DNA of 64,000 nt from Capitulum mitella (Eukaryota; Arthropoda; Thecostraca; Pollicipedomorpha; Pollicipedidae), in the NCBI GenBank assembly GCA_030062745.1, contig CP099839.1:7911118-7975117 (forward strand), written 5' to 3'. Below are more notes on the stretch, generated by a model. The model had not been told where the DNA came from. It did no database searches and worked only from the letters and a program-made list of their open reading frames with translations. The stretch's first letter is position 1. The DNA is not shown here.

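Overview
The window looks like nuclear DNA of an invertebrate animal, probably marine. It has introns with GT...AG borders, GC-rich exons set in much AT-richer non-coding DNA, two animal-type gene families (sorting nexin, proteoglycan xylosyltransferase), a zinc-finger gene of the ZAP/PARP12 finger class, and TTAA-flanked piggyBac-type, hAT-type and Ty3/Gypsy mobile elements. No bacterial operons or CRISPR arrays are present. The species cannot be fixed from sequence reading alone.

Layout. (1) 1-2147 holds the last two coding exons of a sorting-nexin-like gene on the plus strand, followed by a 3' UTR with poly(A) signals at about 2824 and 2919. (2) 2960-8100 is intergenic, with a hAT-type MITE, a GCGCC-rich minisatellite and two CpG-rich patches. 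The second patch leads into a start codon at 8115. (3) From 8115 past the right edge I assemble one 20-exon gene whose reading phase is preserved across all 19 introns (2,789 coding bases in the window, about 929 residues). It encodes a protein with a cleavable signal peptide, about 450 residues of unrecognised lumenal sequence, a GT14/xylosyltransferase-like catalytic domain and the start of a xylosyltransferase-type C-terminal domain. The catalytic exons lie densely between 54.3 and 62.1 kb. The N-terminal exons are spread over 45 kb because introns 3 and 4 (14.5 and 18.1 kb) are filled with repeats. (4) Inside intron 3, same strand, is an independent gene at 28295-29692. Its product has three tandem pairs of CCCH zinc fingers and a C3HC4 RING finger. 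(5) Introns 3 and 4 carry a 0.7-kb inverted repeat pair, a 38-bp perfect palindrome, three full and one eroded piggyBac-type MITE, a dead Ty3/Gypsy element on the minus strand, a second hAT-type MITE, tRNA-derived SINE-like pieces and several degenerate minisatellites.

How the genes relate. The sorting nexin (endosomal membrane coat) and the glycosyltransferase (Golgi/ER lumen) share no obvious pathway and look like ordinary neighbours. The zinc-finger/RING gene is nested, not functionally linked as far as sequence shows. The two most interesting items are the xylosyltransferase-like protein with a new N-terminal region and the ZAP-type finger plus RING architecture, whose two halves differ sharply in base composition. 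Exon borders were assigned by eye from splice sites, phase and protein similarity. No transcript or database evidence was available.
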